Positions 25,697-34,372 of a DNA stretch of 64,000 bases are shown here, piece by piece. Both the position numbers and the translations under genes were made by a program. How positions within the stretch are numbered: position 1 is the first letter of the stretch; each line of letters starts with the position of its first letter. The notes beneath the pieces are model-generated. The model was not told where the DNA came from. It searched no databases and saw nothing but the letters and a program-made list of their open reading frames with translations. Source of the DNA: Planktomarina sp. (GTDB lineage: Bacteria > Pseudomonadota > Alphaproteobacteria > Rhodobacterales > Rhodobacteraceae); assembly GCA_020630015.1 (NCBI GenBank), contig JAHDCF010000003.1, positions 54,124 through 118,123 of the forward strand, written 5' to 3'.

Positions 25697-26358
25697 TGCA
25701 TAGGATCCTCATCAGTGCCGCCACGCAGGGCAAATTCAAGTAGTGTCACCAGTGTTTCACGGCGGGTCTGCAAACTTGGAGCCTCTAACAAGGCTTGCTT
25801 TTCCTCTGGATCCAAAGGGCACAACATGGACAAAGAATTCAAAAGCAATTCATCCTCTGCTTCTTTCAATGTGTCCCAATCCGCCGACAGTTGTTGTTCA
25901 TCAAAGTAGCGTGACAACGTTTCCAGAAAACGAGGACGATCAAATTCTGGATCATGTTCAGGTTTGCCCAAATCCCTTTCAAATCCCGGCCAAGATACGG
26001 TGCATCGGCGATAAGGGGTGAACCCTTCCACCTCTTCCATCACGCGAAACCGAGAGATTCCGGAAAGCGTGATCATGTATCGACCATCTTCTGTTTCTGT
26101 AAATTGCGAGACGCGTCCAGCACATCCAATTTTGTGTAATTGGGTTTTTCCTGATTGGCTTTCAAAAGGCTGAACCATCCCAATCAAACGATGATCTGTC
26201 TTTAAGGCATCATCCAGCATGGCAAGATAACGTGGCTCAAAAATATGCAACGGCAACTTTGTTCGCGGCAATAACAATGCACCCGGCAAAGGGAACACCG
26301 GTATCTGCTCTGGAAGATCAAAACTAAGGCTCATATCAGAAGAAATAGCCCTATTCAT
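25693..26358 (-). CDS. LON N-terminal substrate-binding-domain protein
   Basis: 221 aa. It contains only the Lon N-domain ([33 protein letters not shown], then [30 protein letters not shown]) with no AAA+ or protease part; this is the normal length for the free-standing family. It probably binds unfolded protein segments. It lies 3 bases after the thioredoxin/TPR co-chaperone gene and overlaps the Trm112 gene, which supports a protein-quality-control cluster. An internal Met at 26334 is an alternative start. Confidence 0.88.
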   Translation of the reverse strand: MNRAISSDMSLSFDLPEQIPVFPLPGALLLPRTKLPLHIFEPRYLAMLDDALKTDHRLIGMVQPFESQSGKTQLHKIGCAGRVSQFTETEDGRYMITLSGISRFRVMEEVEGFTPYRRCTVSWPGFERDLGKPEHDPEFDRPRFLETLSRYFDEQQLSADWDTLKEAEDELLLNSLSMLCPLDPEEKQALLEAPSLQTRRETLVTLLEFALRGGTDEDPMQ

Positions 26359-26361
26359 CCA

Positions 26362-27279
26362 TCATGCAAATATCAGTGAGGACAATTTCCGTCGTCCGTT
26401 CAATACCGCAGGATCATTCGGAGGGAGGGCGTCAAACACTGTGAAAAGCTGTGTTTTGGCTGCGCCATCGTTCCATTCCGGATCCCGTTTGAAAAGTTCC
26501 AACAATTGGTCGATCGCCGCCTGTGCATCCCCAGATGCATGTAAAGCTGTGGCAAGATCCAAACGCGCCTGATGGTTGTTTTCATCTTGGGAGAGAGCCG
26601 CCTGAAGATCAACAATCGGTCCAGCATCGGCGGCTTGGCGTGCCAATTCGATCTGGGCGTGAACCGCTTCTAATTCGGGCGCACCACTTATTTCAGCAGG
26701 CGCACCGTTCAAAATCGCCTCTGCTTGATCCAGATCGTCCATCGCAATATGTGATCGAACAAGGCCTGCATATGCAGTCACATTGTTTGGATCTTCGCCT
26801 AAAATAGCTGCAAAAGTTTGGGCTGCATCCACTGCGGCCCCCTCATCCAGCATTGCTTCGGCGGCGGTTATCGCCTCTTCCAAGCCTGAATCGGATTGTT
26901 CGCCCCCACCAGCGGCGATAACCCGATCAATGAAGGTTTGAATTTCGGAGGGCGGCAAAGCCCCTTGGAATCCATCAACTGGCTGACCTTTGTAGAAAGC
27001 ATACACAGTGGGGATCGACTGAATCTGAAGTTGTTGTGCAATACCCTGATTTTGATCAATGTCGATCTTTACCATTTTGACCGAACCACCGGCGTTTGTG
27101 ACGGCGGCCTCAAGTGCAGGTCCAAGTGTTTTACAGGGCCCACACCAAGGTGCCCAAAAATCAACGATCACAGGCACTTCTTGGCTTGCTTCCACCACAT
27201 CCTGCATGAACGATGCTTCGGAGCTATCTTTAATCAAATCGTCTGCGGGTGCACTTGCGCCGCCACCAAGTTCAAGCAT
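26362..27279 (-). CDS. cnoX: thioredoxin-domain co-chaperone (CnoX/YbbN-like)
   Basis: 305 aa. A thioredoxin domain (about 10-115) with active-site WCGPC (Cys46, Cys49) is followed by TPR-like repeats to the C-terminus. This is the CnoX/YbbN layout: a holdase that shields proteins from oxidative damage and hands them to GroEL or DnaK. The E. coli protein lost the active-site pair; it is intact here. It is cytoplasmic. It lies between xthA and the LON-domain gene on the same strand. Confidence 0.88.
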   Translation of the reverse strand: MLELGGGASAPADDLIKDSSEASFMQDVVEASQEVPVIVDFWAPWCGPCKTLGPALEAAVTNAGGSVKMVKIDIDQNQGIAQQLQIQSIPTVYAFYKGQPVDGFQGALPPSEIQTFIDRVIAAGGGEQSDSGLEEAITAAEAMLDEGAAVDAAQTFAAILGEDPNNVTAYAGLVRSHIAMDDLDQAEAILNGAPAEISGAPELEAVHAQIELARQAADAGPIVDLQAALSQDENNHQARLDLATALHASGDAQAAIDQLLELFKRDPEWNDGAAKTQLFTVFDALPPNDPAVLNGRRKLSSLIFA

Positions 27280-27340
27280 GGATCAATCCTTTTGTGTTCA
27301 AAGCTTTATATGCGCTTCATCACCAATTTTGCCAAGATAC

Positions 27341-28129
27341 TTACAAATCAAATGTCGCAAAAACCGGCGCGTGATCTGAAGGTTTTTCCCAACCACGAAC
27401 TTCGCGGTGAATACGACTGGAATGTGCGGATGTTGCGATATCTGAAGTTGCCCAAATATGATCCAATCGTCGTCCTTTGTCAGCGGCATCCCAATCTTTT
27501 GCGCGATATGACCACCAACTGTACAACCTGCCGTCAGGGATATCTTTTCGAGTGATATCAACCCAATTCCCGGCATTCATGACATCTTGAAAGTGATCCA
27601 CCTCAACCGGGGTATGGGACACCACTTTCAAAAGTTTTTTGTGATCCCAAACATCGTCTTCGCGAGGGGCAATATTCAGGTCACCCACCAAAATGGATTG
27701 TTTTGGCTGATCTGCCACGCACAAATCCCTTAGTTCCGTCAAATAATCCAGCTTTTGGCCGAATTTTTCATTTTTTTCGCGGTCAGGTTCATCCCCACCC
27801 GCCGGAACATAATGATTGTGAATGACCACACCATTCGGAAGTCGGGCTGCAACATGCCGTGCATGTCCCAAAGATGCCAGATCAAACGCGGAAACCTCTT
27901 CTAAGGGAAGCTTCGAAAGGATCATCACGCCGTTGTATCCTTTCTGCCCGCGGGCAACCATGTGTTCATATCCCAATTCAGCAAAGCCAGCTGTAGGAAT
28001 TTTTTCCACAGGGGATTTTGTTTCTTGCAAACAAAGAATGTCGGGAACTTCTTCTTTAAGAAGTTTCAGAACAATTGGTTCACGCAGCCGCACCGAATTG
28101 ATGTTCCACGTCGCCAAAGTAAATGCCAT
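27341..28129 (-). CDS. xthA: exodeoxyribonuclease III
   Basis: 262 aa. AP endonuclease and 3'-5' exonuclease of base-excision repair. Motifs of the exonuclease-endonuclease-phosphatase fold are complete: TWNINSVR, LCLQETKSP (metal-binding Glu), NHYVPAGGDE, VGDLNIAPREDDVWD, YSWWSYRA, RLDHIWAT and SDHAPVFATFDL at the end. Length is normal. It is first in a run with cnoX, the LON-domain gene and the Trm112 gene. The 104 bases behind it hold no visible gene. Confidence 0.94.
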   Translation of the reverse strand: MAFTLATWNINSVRLREPIVLKLLKEEVPDILCLQETKSPVEKIPTAGFAELGYEHMVARGQKGYNGVMILSKLPLEEVSAFDLASLGHARHVAARLPNGVVIHNHYVPAGGDEPDREKNEKFGQKLDYLTELRDLCVADQPKQSILVGDLNIAPREDDVWDHKKLLKVVSHTPVEVDHFQDVMNAGNWVDITRKDIPDGRLYSWWSYRAKDWDAADKGRRLDHIWATSDIATSAHSSRIHREVRGWEKPSDHAPVFATFDL

Positions 28130-28233
28130 CTGTTTGCCCCCTTAAATCTACTAAAGGCCTAGTCTGAGTGAGAGATTTTGAAAAGGGATGAAATCCGCAT
28201 TAAGCCCATCTTCATTCGGTAAGGAACTGGGAT

Positions 28234-29346
28234 CTATTGTTTCGAAAGAAATTCGCCCATTCGCGACAAACCTTGCCGCAATACATCAGGATGATTGGCA
28301 TAACCAAGTCTCAAAGTTCCTTCCGCCCCAAGCACACTGCCCGGTGTGACCAAAACCCCCGTTTCAGCCAAAAGGTTTTCAGCAAGTTCATAGGAAGGGC
28401 CACCGTTTTGATATTGTAAAAGCGCAGTGGTGCCACCCTGAGGCGGCACCCAAGTGACCGCATTCTGGCTGGCCATCCAATCTGAAACGATAGCATGATT
28501 CCCGCGCACAATTTGTGATGATCTTTCTAAAATTTTGTCAGCGACCCCCAAAGCAAGGGTGGCAAGATGATCATCTACGATTCCAACACTGATGGTATTG
28601 TAGTCGCGATGACGTTCGCATGTTTCCAAGAATTCTGGGGATGCCACGATCCATCCCAAACGCAGACCGGCAAGTGCGAAGGCTTTGGACATGCTGCCGG
28701 TGCTGACTGCTTTGGTATAAATATCAACAAACGACTTCCCCAAGGCATCATTGTTTTGGGACGTACCCCGATAAACTTCGTCGGCCAATATCCATGCATC
28801 GTTTGCTTTAGCAATCTCGACGACTTGCCCCATGACAGAAGGGCTTAAAACCGCACCAGTTGGATTGTTGGGGTTCACTATTGATATGATTTTCGCGCCC
28901 GCCGCTGCCTCAGACAGTTTCGTTAGATCAAGCTCATAGTTTTGATCTGCTTTTAATTTCACTTGTCGCACAGTGGCACCAAGACTTTCGGGCAATGAAA
29001 CGTGTTGTTGGTAGGTTGGAACAACGCTTGCAACAACATCACCCGGATCAACCAATGCTTGGTACACCAGTGAATTTGCTCCGATGGTTCCATGCGTCGT
29101 CAGTACATTTGATGCATTTTGGCGTTCGAACAAACCAGAAATCAAACCACGCAGTTTTTCAGAGCCTGTAATTGCCCCGTATGTCATCGCCACGTCTTCC
29201 AGCTGTGCCAAAGGGTTTTTCACCTCTGCAAGAGCTCGCAATTCATTCAATGTTAATGAAGCAACGCAGGTTTCAGCCAAATTGAACCGGCATTTTGTTT
29301 CATACCGGTTCATCCACATTTCGACGCCAAAGGATTCTATAAACAT
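28234..29346 (-). CDS. class I/II aminotransferase, substrate unknown
   Basis: 370 aa fold-type I PLP enzyme. It has the PLP Lys in STGSMSKAFALAGLRLGW, IVNPNNPTGAVL, the DEVYRG Asp that contacts the pyridine ring, and a C-terminal VTPGSVLGAEGTLRLGY Arg. A family name beyond class I/II is not recognisable; the sequence has some likeness to capreomycidine-synthase-type enzymes. The ATG at 29346 has a weak AAGG site; Met at 29319 or 29313 (MWMNRYE) is a plausible alternative start. It begins just downstream of the cenR terminator. Confidence 0.83.
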   Translation of the reverse strand: MFIESFGVEMWMNRYETKCRFNLAETCVASLTLNELRALAEVKNPLAQLEDVAMTYGAITGSEKLRGLISGLFERQNASNVLTTHGTIGANSLVYQALVDPGDVVASVVPTYQQHVSLPESLGATVRQVKLKADQNYELDLTKLSEAAAGAKIISIVNPNNPTGAVLSPSVMGQVVEIAKANDAWILADEVYRGTSQNNDALGKSFVDIYTKAVSTGSMSKAFALAGLRLGWIVASPEFLETCERHRDYNTISVGIVDDHLATLALGVADKILERSSQIVRGNHAIVSDWMASQNAVTWVPPQGGTTALLQYQNGGPSYELAENLLAETGVLVTPGSVLGAEGTLRLGYANHPDVLRQGLSRMGEFLSKQ

Positions 29347-29376
29347 GGCTGCATAGTGCCTTGCTTTTCGCCCAAG

Positions 29377-29403
29377 AAAAAGCCCGGGGTTTAAAACCCG
29401 GGC
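29377..29403 (-). terminator. Rho-independent terminator of the cenR-like gene
   Basis: The GC-rich stem GCCCGGG/CCCGGGC (29382-29388 with 29397-29403) closes over an AT-rich loop. A run of A on the plus strand to its left (29377-29381) gives the T-tract on the minus strand. It lies about 60 bases after the response-regulator stop. Confidence 0.82.
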
Positions 29404-29464
29404 AGTCGAAAGGGAGATGTTTTTTCAAACAACACTATTGTTACGGCGTACGGGCCCGTTTGGA

Positions 29465-30151
29465 TCACGCAACCAAGCGATAGCCGCCATTTTCTGTTAC
29501 CAACAGTCGTGCGTTTGAAGGATCAGGCTCTATCTTTTGACGCAATCTGTAAATGTGTGTTTCAAGCGTATGGGTTGTGACACCAGCATTGTATCCCCAA
29601 ACCTCATGCAAAAGGATGTCCCGCTGAACGACACCGTCAGTTGATCGATATAAGAACTTCAAAATATTCGTTTCTTTTTCGGTCAGACGAATTTTCTTTT
29701 CATCTTCGGTCAGAAGCAATTTTTGCGCAGGTTTAAAGGTATAAGGTCCCATTGTGAAAACGGCATCTTCCGATTGCTCGTGCTGGCGCAACTGCGCCCT
29801 GATCCGCGCAAGCAATACCGGAAATTTAAACGGCTTCGTGACATAATCATTTGCACCGGCATCCAAGCCCAGAATTGTATCAGCATCGCTGTCATGCCCC
29901 GTCAGCATCAAGATGGGGCACTTAACGCCTTGCTTTCGCAAAACGCGGCACAACTCACGCCCATCGGTATCTGGCAATCCGACATCCAATATGACCAAAT
30001 CATAAATCTGTTCTTTGGCTTTGTTTATGGCCTCGGCACCATCCCCGCCCTCGAACACATCGAAATCTTCGGTCATGATTAATTGTTCGCTTAACGCTTC
30101 CCGAAGGTCTTCATCATCGTCGATCAAAAGGATCTTTTTTAGCTGTGCCAT
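29465..30151 (-). CDS. cenR: OmpR-family response regulator, CenR-like
   Basis: 228 aa. Receiver domain with phospho-acceptor Asp56 (LVILDVGLPDTDG) and the switch Lys in YVTKPF, then an OmpR-type winged helix whose recognition region is HTLETHIYRLRQKIEPDPSNARLL. The stretch RQHEQSEDAVFTMGPYTF and the WGYNAGVTTHTLE segment match what I know of alphaproteobacterial CenR, the essential envelope regulator of Caulobacter. No histidine kinase lies beside it, as is usual for cenR. It is transcribed away from ribA and ends in a clear terminator. Confidence 0.85.
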   Translation of the reverse strand: MAQLKKILLIDDDEDLREALSEQLIMTEDFDVFEGGDGAEAINKAKEQIYDLVILDVGLPDTDGRELCRVLRKQGVKCPILMLTGHDSDADTILGLDAGANDYVTKPFKFPVLLARIRAQLRQHEQSEDAVFTMGPYTFKPAQKLLLTEDEKKIRLTEKETNILKFLYRSTDGVVQRDILLHEVWGYNAGVTTHTLETHIYRLRQKIEPDPSNARLLVTENGGYRLVA

Positions 30152-30297
30152 TGGATGTTCCTCTGGGTTTTATCTCTTAACTCGAAAATGGTCCCGGTTG
30201 GCATAATTCGCAAGGTTTGCGACAAATCTCTCACAACGACGTGTGTTAACTACAGGAAATGTTTCAATTCTTGTCACAAAACAGCTAACCGAAACGC

Positions 30298-31353
30298 ATG
30301 AGCTTTACTGCAACTGTAACAGAATTGCGTGCCCGGGCGCTGACCGATCTCAGAATGGGACTTCCTGTCGTCTTAATAGGCGACGAAAATCTTTTGATTT
30401 TTGCCTGTGAAACAATCTCAGACACGCGTTTAAAAATTCTGTCACAGTCACCGGATGCCATGGTTTGTATCACAGATTGGCGGGCAAAAACGTTGAAAAT
30501 TCCCGCATACGATGGTGATTTGGCGCGTGTCCGACTTCCAAAAGATGTGACTCAGACCTGGGTCCAAGCGATGGCGGATCCAACGTTAGATATGCAAACA
30601 CCAATGAAAGGCCCTTTCGATTGCCTTCGCGCTGGTTCGGTTGATTCCCTTCGGCTTGGGATTTCACTTGCTAAAGATGCACATCTCTTACCTGCGATTG
30701 TTGCAGCGCCGGTCAAAGAATTTGATCCATCGCTAACAGTTTTGCCAACCTCTGTCGTTGCCAATACCGGATTAATGGACGTGGCAAAGTCGTACCTTCC
30801 AATTGCAGCGGCTGAAAAAACGCGATTAACGATTTTTCGGCCAATTCCAGGCGGCGAAGAACATTACGCGATAGAAATTGGAAATCCAGATCGCGATGAA
30901 GCCGTGCTAACACGTTTACATTCAGCATGTTTTACCGGCGATGTACTTGGATCACTCAAGTGCGATTGCGGGCCACAACTCAATGGCGCCTTGAGTCAGA
31001 TGGGTGAGCTTGGCGCAGGTGTCTTATTATACCTCAACCAAGAGGGTCGCGGCATTGGATTGGCCAATAAAATGCGGGCGTACTCTCTTCAAAACCAAGG
31101 CTTTGATACCGTCGAAGCAAACCATCGGCTTGGTTTTGAAGATGATGAACGAAATTTCGACATAGGATCCGAGATCCTGAAAAAGCTCGGATTTTCAAAG
31201 GTGCGTTTGCTAACGAATAATCCTGCGAAAATTCAAAGGTTGGAAAAGACTGGTATCCAAGTGGTTGAAAGAGTTCCCTTGAAAGTGGGGCGGAACGTGC
31301 ACAGTGAAAACTATCTCAATGTAAAAAGTTCAAAATCGGGGCATCTTCTGTGA
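30298..31353 (+). CDS. ribA: GTP cyclohydrolase II with extra N-terminal domain
   Basis: 351 aa. The C-terminal half (about 160-345) is GTP cyclohydrolase II, the first riboflavin step: zinc Cys211, Cys222 and Cys224 (HSACFTGDVLGSLKCDCG) and the LNQEGRGIGL loop are intact. The N-terminal ~150 residues replace the DHBP-synthase domain of bifunctional RibBA but show none of its acidic active-site motifs, so they are probably a degenerate remnant. It is followed by a YkuD gene whose GTG start overlaps the ribA stop. Confidence 0.92.
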   Translation: MSFTATVTELRARALTDLRMGLPVVLIGDENLLIFACETISDTRLKILSQSPDAMVCITDWRAKTLKIPAYDGDLARVRLPKDVTQTWVQAMADPTLDMQTPMKGPFDCLRAGSVDSLRLGISLAKDAHLLPAIVAAPVKEFDPSLTVLPTSVVANTGLMDVAKSYLPIAAAEKTRLTIFRPIPGGEEHYAIEIGNPDRDEAVLTRLHSACFTGDVLGSLKCDCGPQLNGALSQMGELGAGVLLYLNQEGRGIGLANKMRAYSLQNQGFDTVEANHRLGFEDDERNFDIGSEILKKLGFSKVRLLTNNPAKIQRLEKTGIQVVERVPLKVGRNVHSENYLNVKSSKSGHLL

Positions 31354-31844
31354 CGTCTAAAGATTTAATTGTCAGTCCAAGAGGGCTACGATTTAGGGGG
31401 CATTACTTTCCTTGTACAATTGGCCGCGGTGGCATCACCAATTCCAAAAAAGAGGGTGATGGCGCGACGCCACGTGGTGTGCACAGAATTGTCGATGCAT
31501 TTTATCGACCTGATCGGATGTTACCGCCATGCGATTGGGCCACCCCCGTGCACCTTGGTGATCTTTGGTGCGATGATCCCGAACACATCGAATACAATCA
31601 TTTGGTGTCAGCCCCATTTTCTGCAAGCCATGAGGTGATGCGTCGGGCCGACCCGATGTATGATCTGGTTCTGACAACTGATTGGAATTGGCCAACCGCC
31701 GAAAAAGGAAAAGGATCCGCAATCTTCATTCACCAATGGCGACGCCCCGGCGCACCCACCGCCGGTTGCATAGGTTTGGATCGCTGGCATTTACGATGGA
31801 TCACGGCAAGGATTACGAAAGAATCAAGGCTCATGATTCTTTAA
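31350..31844 (+). CDS. L,D-transpeptidase YkuD-domain protein
   Basis: 164 aa. The YkuD active site is complete: His128 (FIHQWRRPGAPTAGCIGL) and nucleophile Cys140. The N-terminal GRGGITNSKKEGDGATPRGVHRI segment is the usual start of the fold. No signal peptide is evident, which is common for this short alphaproteobacterial type, so export is uncertain. It starts at a GTG that overlaps the ribA stop (GTGA, 31350-31353). It converges on and overlaps the PLP-binding-protein gene by 4 bases. Confidence 0.86.
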   Translation: MTSKDLIVSPRGLRFRGHYFPCTIGRGGITNSKKEGDGATPRGVHRIVDAFYRPDRMLPPCDWATPVHLGDLWCDDPEHIEYNHLVSAPFSASHEVMRRADPMYDLVLTTDWNWPTAEKGKGSAIFIHQWRRPGAPTAGCIGLDRWHLRWITARITKESRLMIL

Positions 31845-32500
31845 TTCCCGGATTTTACGCGATTCCCAAAAATTGCAGATCCGACACGAATGTGCGTGGC
31901 ACCAAATGCGATCGCCTTTTCAAAATCAGCTGACATGCCCATAGAAAGACCAGTCAAACCGTTTCTCGCGGCCATTTTTGCCAAAAGCGCAAAATGAAGG
32001 CTTGCCTCTTCTTCAACTGGCGGAATGCACATCAAACCGACAACTGGAAGATCCAATGATTTACATTGGATGACAAATGCATCCACTTCATTAGGAAGAA
32101 TTCCAGCTTTTTGCGGTTCTTCGCCAGTGTTCACCTGAATAAAAAGATTCGGGCAAACCCCTTCTTCTTGGGCAACCCTTGCCAAAGTGATTGCAAGTTT
32201 GGGACGGTCAAGTGAATGAATAAAAGAAAACAATTTTACGGCTTGCCGGGTTTTATTTGATTGCAAGGGCCCCAAGAGATGCAATTCAAGGTCAGAGAAT
32301 TCTTCCGAAAAATCAGGCCATTTGGTGGCTGCTTCTTGAACTCGGTTTTCTCCAAAAACTGTATGACCTTGTTCTAAAACGGACCTAACCCGTTCATTTG
32401 GTTGAACTTTTGATACCGCTATCAACTTGATGTCAGATGGATTTCGACCTGCAGAATCGGCTGATTTTTGCACTCTGGATTGAATTTCACTCAATGACAT
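31841..32500 (-). CDS. YggS-family pyridoxal phosphate homeostasis protein
   Basis: 219 aa from the ATG at 32500 (the preferred start, since upstream Mets lie in a non-conserved stretch). The PLP-binding Lys31 is in IKLIAVSKVQP, with the family motifs FGENRVQEA, HLLGPLQSNKTRQAV, FIQVNTGEEPQKAG and GLSMGMSADFEKAIAFGATHIRVGSAIFG. It buffers and delivers PLP in the cytoplasm and has no known catalytic activity. It is divergent from the porin gene across 229 bases. Confidence 0.93.
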   Translation of the reverse strand: MSLSEIQSRVQKSADSAGRNPSDIKLIAVSKVQPNERVRSVLEQGHTVFGENRVQEAATKWPDFSEEFSDLELHLLGPLQSNKTRQAVKLFSFIHSLDRPKLAITLARVAQEEGVCPNLFIQVNTGEEPQKAGILPNEVDAFVIQCKSLDLPVVGLMCIPPVEEEASLHFALLAKMAARNGLTGLSMGMSADFEKAIAFGATHIRVGSAIFGNRVKSGN

Positions 32501-32680
32501 AAGGTCAGATCCCATTTTGATATATGGGCTTAAACTAGAGCGCATTTGAATAAGATGAAATCTTTGCAACAAAACTTGTGTGACATCGCTGCATCAAATC
32601 CCATTTCTGCAACCACAAGGCCCGCAGCCGCGCTTGACCCAATCGGTATGCGAAGTCAAAACACCATCATTACTGCGCGA

Positions 32681-32723
32681 CCTTCGTGTTGCGTCGGTTA
32701 ATCTTTGGAATGCAACACGAGGG
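32681..32723 (+). promoter_or_regulatory. porin leader hairpin covering the ribosome binding site
   Basis: Left arm 32681-32692 pairs with right arm 32712-32723 in a 12-bp stem (one T-G wobble) with a 19-nt loop. The right arm contains the GAGGG ribosome site at 32719-32723, 6 bases before the porin ATG. The structure could hide the site until it is melted or bound by an RNA or protein. Confidence 0.5.
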
Positions 32724-32729
32724 AATATT

Positions 32730-33758
32730 ATGAAACGCATCCTTCTTACAACAACAGCTTTGACCCTGTCCGCAGGCATCGCAGCTGCTGAAGTAACTTT
32801 CGGTGGCGACGCCGAACTGCAGTGGAACTCAGACGACGACTTCACATATGGTGTTGGTCTTACGGTTTCTGCTGAGCAAGAACTGGACAACGGCCTGACA
32901 GTAACAGGTTCATTGGACGTTGATCTGCTGGACGATGACGACGGCGACACAGGCACAAACAATACGTTTGACCTGGGCGGTGTTACAACTTCTGACTGGG
33001 TTTTGGGTCTGAAATCCGACACAGCTTCATTGACATTCGGTGACGTTGCTCCTTCAGCTGACTCTCATTGGTCAGGTGTAACAAACATGAACGAAGACGC
33101 TTTCAATGACGAAGGCGACTTGGGTGAAGACGCCGTTCTGAAAGGCGAAGTTTCATTCGGTTCAACAACAGTGTCAGCATCATACACATTGGATGGCGGT
33201 GAGCTGGACAACATGCAATTCGCAGCTGTTTCTGAGCTGGGTGCATGGACAGTTGGTGCTGCTTACCAAGAAGACAACAGCGGCGCAGCAACTCCAGGTA
33301 ATGGTGAAGTGTTCGGTTTGTTTGCAAAAGGCGAAGTTGGCGGTGCAACCGTACACTTGGCATATGCTGACGATGACGGCGACACATCAACAGGTATCGG
33401 TGTTTCTTACCCTGTAGGTGACGTAACTCTGGGTGCTTTCTACGTGATGGAAGACGTGGGTGACGACAACTATGGCGTATCTGTTGACTACGCTTCTGGT
33501 CCTCTGACAGTTGGCGCTTTCTACCATGATGGTGGCGACGAAGACTACGGTCTAAGCGTTGCGTACGACATGGGTAACGGCATCACTTTGATGGCTGGTA
33601 CTGAAGATGTTGACGGTTCATGGATCGGCGCTGAGTACGACCTTGGCGGCGGTGCATCAGTTGCACTTACACACACTGAAGACGACGATGGCGATGATGA
33701 AACTGGTCCAAACGACTGGGAATCAGGTACATCTTTGACAGTGTCATTCTCATTCTAA
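32730..33758 (+). CDS. acidic outer-membrane porin
   Basis: 342 aa. A signal peptide ends at AGIAAA; the mature part begins EVTFGGDAELQW. Alternating beta-strands run throughout, and the last residue is Phe (SLTVSFSF), the usual outer-membrane beta-barrel end. It would form a general diffusion pore. It is extremely rich in Asp, with three DDDGD clusters in likely loops. Thr is encoded almost only by ACA and many codons repeat, a sign of very high expression. The start is the ATG at 32730 after GAGGG; longer in-frame readings lack a signal. It ends in a strong terminator. Confidence 0.88.
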   Translation: MKRILLTTTALTLSAGIAAAEVTFGGDAELQWNSDDDFTYGVGLTVSAEQELDNGLTVTGSLDVDLLDDDDGDTGTNNTFDLGGVTTSDWVLGLKSDTASLTFGDVAPSADSHWSGVTNMNEDAFNDEGDLGEDAVLKGEVSFGSTTVSASYTLDGGELDNMQFAAVSELGAWTVGAAYQEDNSGAATPGNGEVFGLFAKGEVGGATVHLAYADDDGDTSTGIGVSYPVGDVTLGAFYVMEDVGDDNYGVSVDYASGPLTVGAFYHDGGDEDYGLSVAYDMGNGITLMAGTEDVDGSWIGAEYDLGGGASVALTHTEDDDGDDETGPNDWESGTSLTVSFSF

Positions 33759-33785
33759 TTTAACGTAAGTTAATTTAGGCAAGTT

Positions 33786-33816
33786 AAGGCGGCTTTCGGG
33801 CCGCCTTTTCTTTTTT
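33786..33816 (+). terminator. Rho-independent terminator of the porin gene
   Basis: The stem GGCGGC/GCCGCC (33788-33793 with 33800-33805), extended by two A-T pairs, has a 6-nt loop and is followed by TTTTCTTTTTT. This is a strong classic terminator and fits a highly expressed monocistronic gene. Confidence 0.9.
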
Positions 33817-33883
33817 GGAAAGTTGATCTTGGCAGTCACATTGCCCTGCTGTAAAATCGTCTAAACATCTAGGGACGGTTACC

Positions 33884-34306
33884 ATGCGATCATTGAAGTT
33901 TTTGGCATCTTGTACGGTTGCGACCTTGGTTTTAACCGGGTGTGGGATAATCGGCCCTAAAACCAATAAGTCGGCAACATTACAAGCGGCACGCGTGAAT
34001 GGTGCAGAAACCGTGGCTGTAAACCGATATCTTTGGGCCGCGTCTTTGGATGTACTTTCTTTCCTTCCTATCCAATCAGCAGACCCGTTCACTGGTGTCA
34101 TCATCACTGGATTTGGAACACCGCCCGGCGGCGGCCGCGCATATAAGGCGACAGTGCATGTTCGCGACCCTGCGTTGGCTGCGAGATCCTTACATTTGTC
34201 GCTGGTCACGCGTAACGGCCCGGCCAGTATTGGAACCGTACGTGCCGTTGAAAATGCAATCCTATCTCGTGCGCGGCAACTTCGCGTTCAAGACAGTCGT
34301 CTTTAG
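33884..34306 (+). CDS. DUF3576-domain lipoprotein
   Basis: 140 aa. The lipobox LVLTGC puts the lipidated Cys at 20. The domain is recognised by AVNRYLWAASLDVLSFLPIQSADPFTGVIITGFGTPP, typical of DUF3576. Function is unknown; it is envelope-located. The family is often found just upstream of leuS in alphaproteobacteria, as here. A hairpin follows before leuS. Confidence 0.85.
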   Translation: MRSLKFLASCTVATLVLTGCGIIGPKTNKSATLQAARVNGAETVAVNRYLWAASLDVLSFLPIQSADPFTGVIITGFGTPPGGGRAYKATVHVRDPALAARSLHLSLVTRNGPASIGTVRAVENAILSRARQLRVQDSRL

Positions 34307-34330
34307 TATCACAAATCAAATTTGAATATC

Positions 34331-34357
34331 GGGCCTCGCAGTCTGCGCAGGCCCTTA
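34331..34357 (+). terminator. probable terminator or attenuator between the DUF3576 gene and leuS
   Basis: The stem GGGCCT/AGGCCC (34331-34336 with 34349-34354) continues inward as CGCA/TGCG with a one-base bulge, and is followed by only TTATT. It lies about 15 bases before the leuS start, so it may also tune leuS expression. Confidence 0.5.
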
Positions 34358-34372
34358 TTGCTGAGGCATCTT

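Noticed and set aside
33760..33773. TTAA-N6-TTAA after the porin stop, considered as a CtrA site
   Set aside because: CtrA sites have a 7-base spacing, and this lies between a stop codon and a terminator rather than at a promoter.
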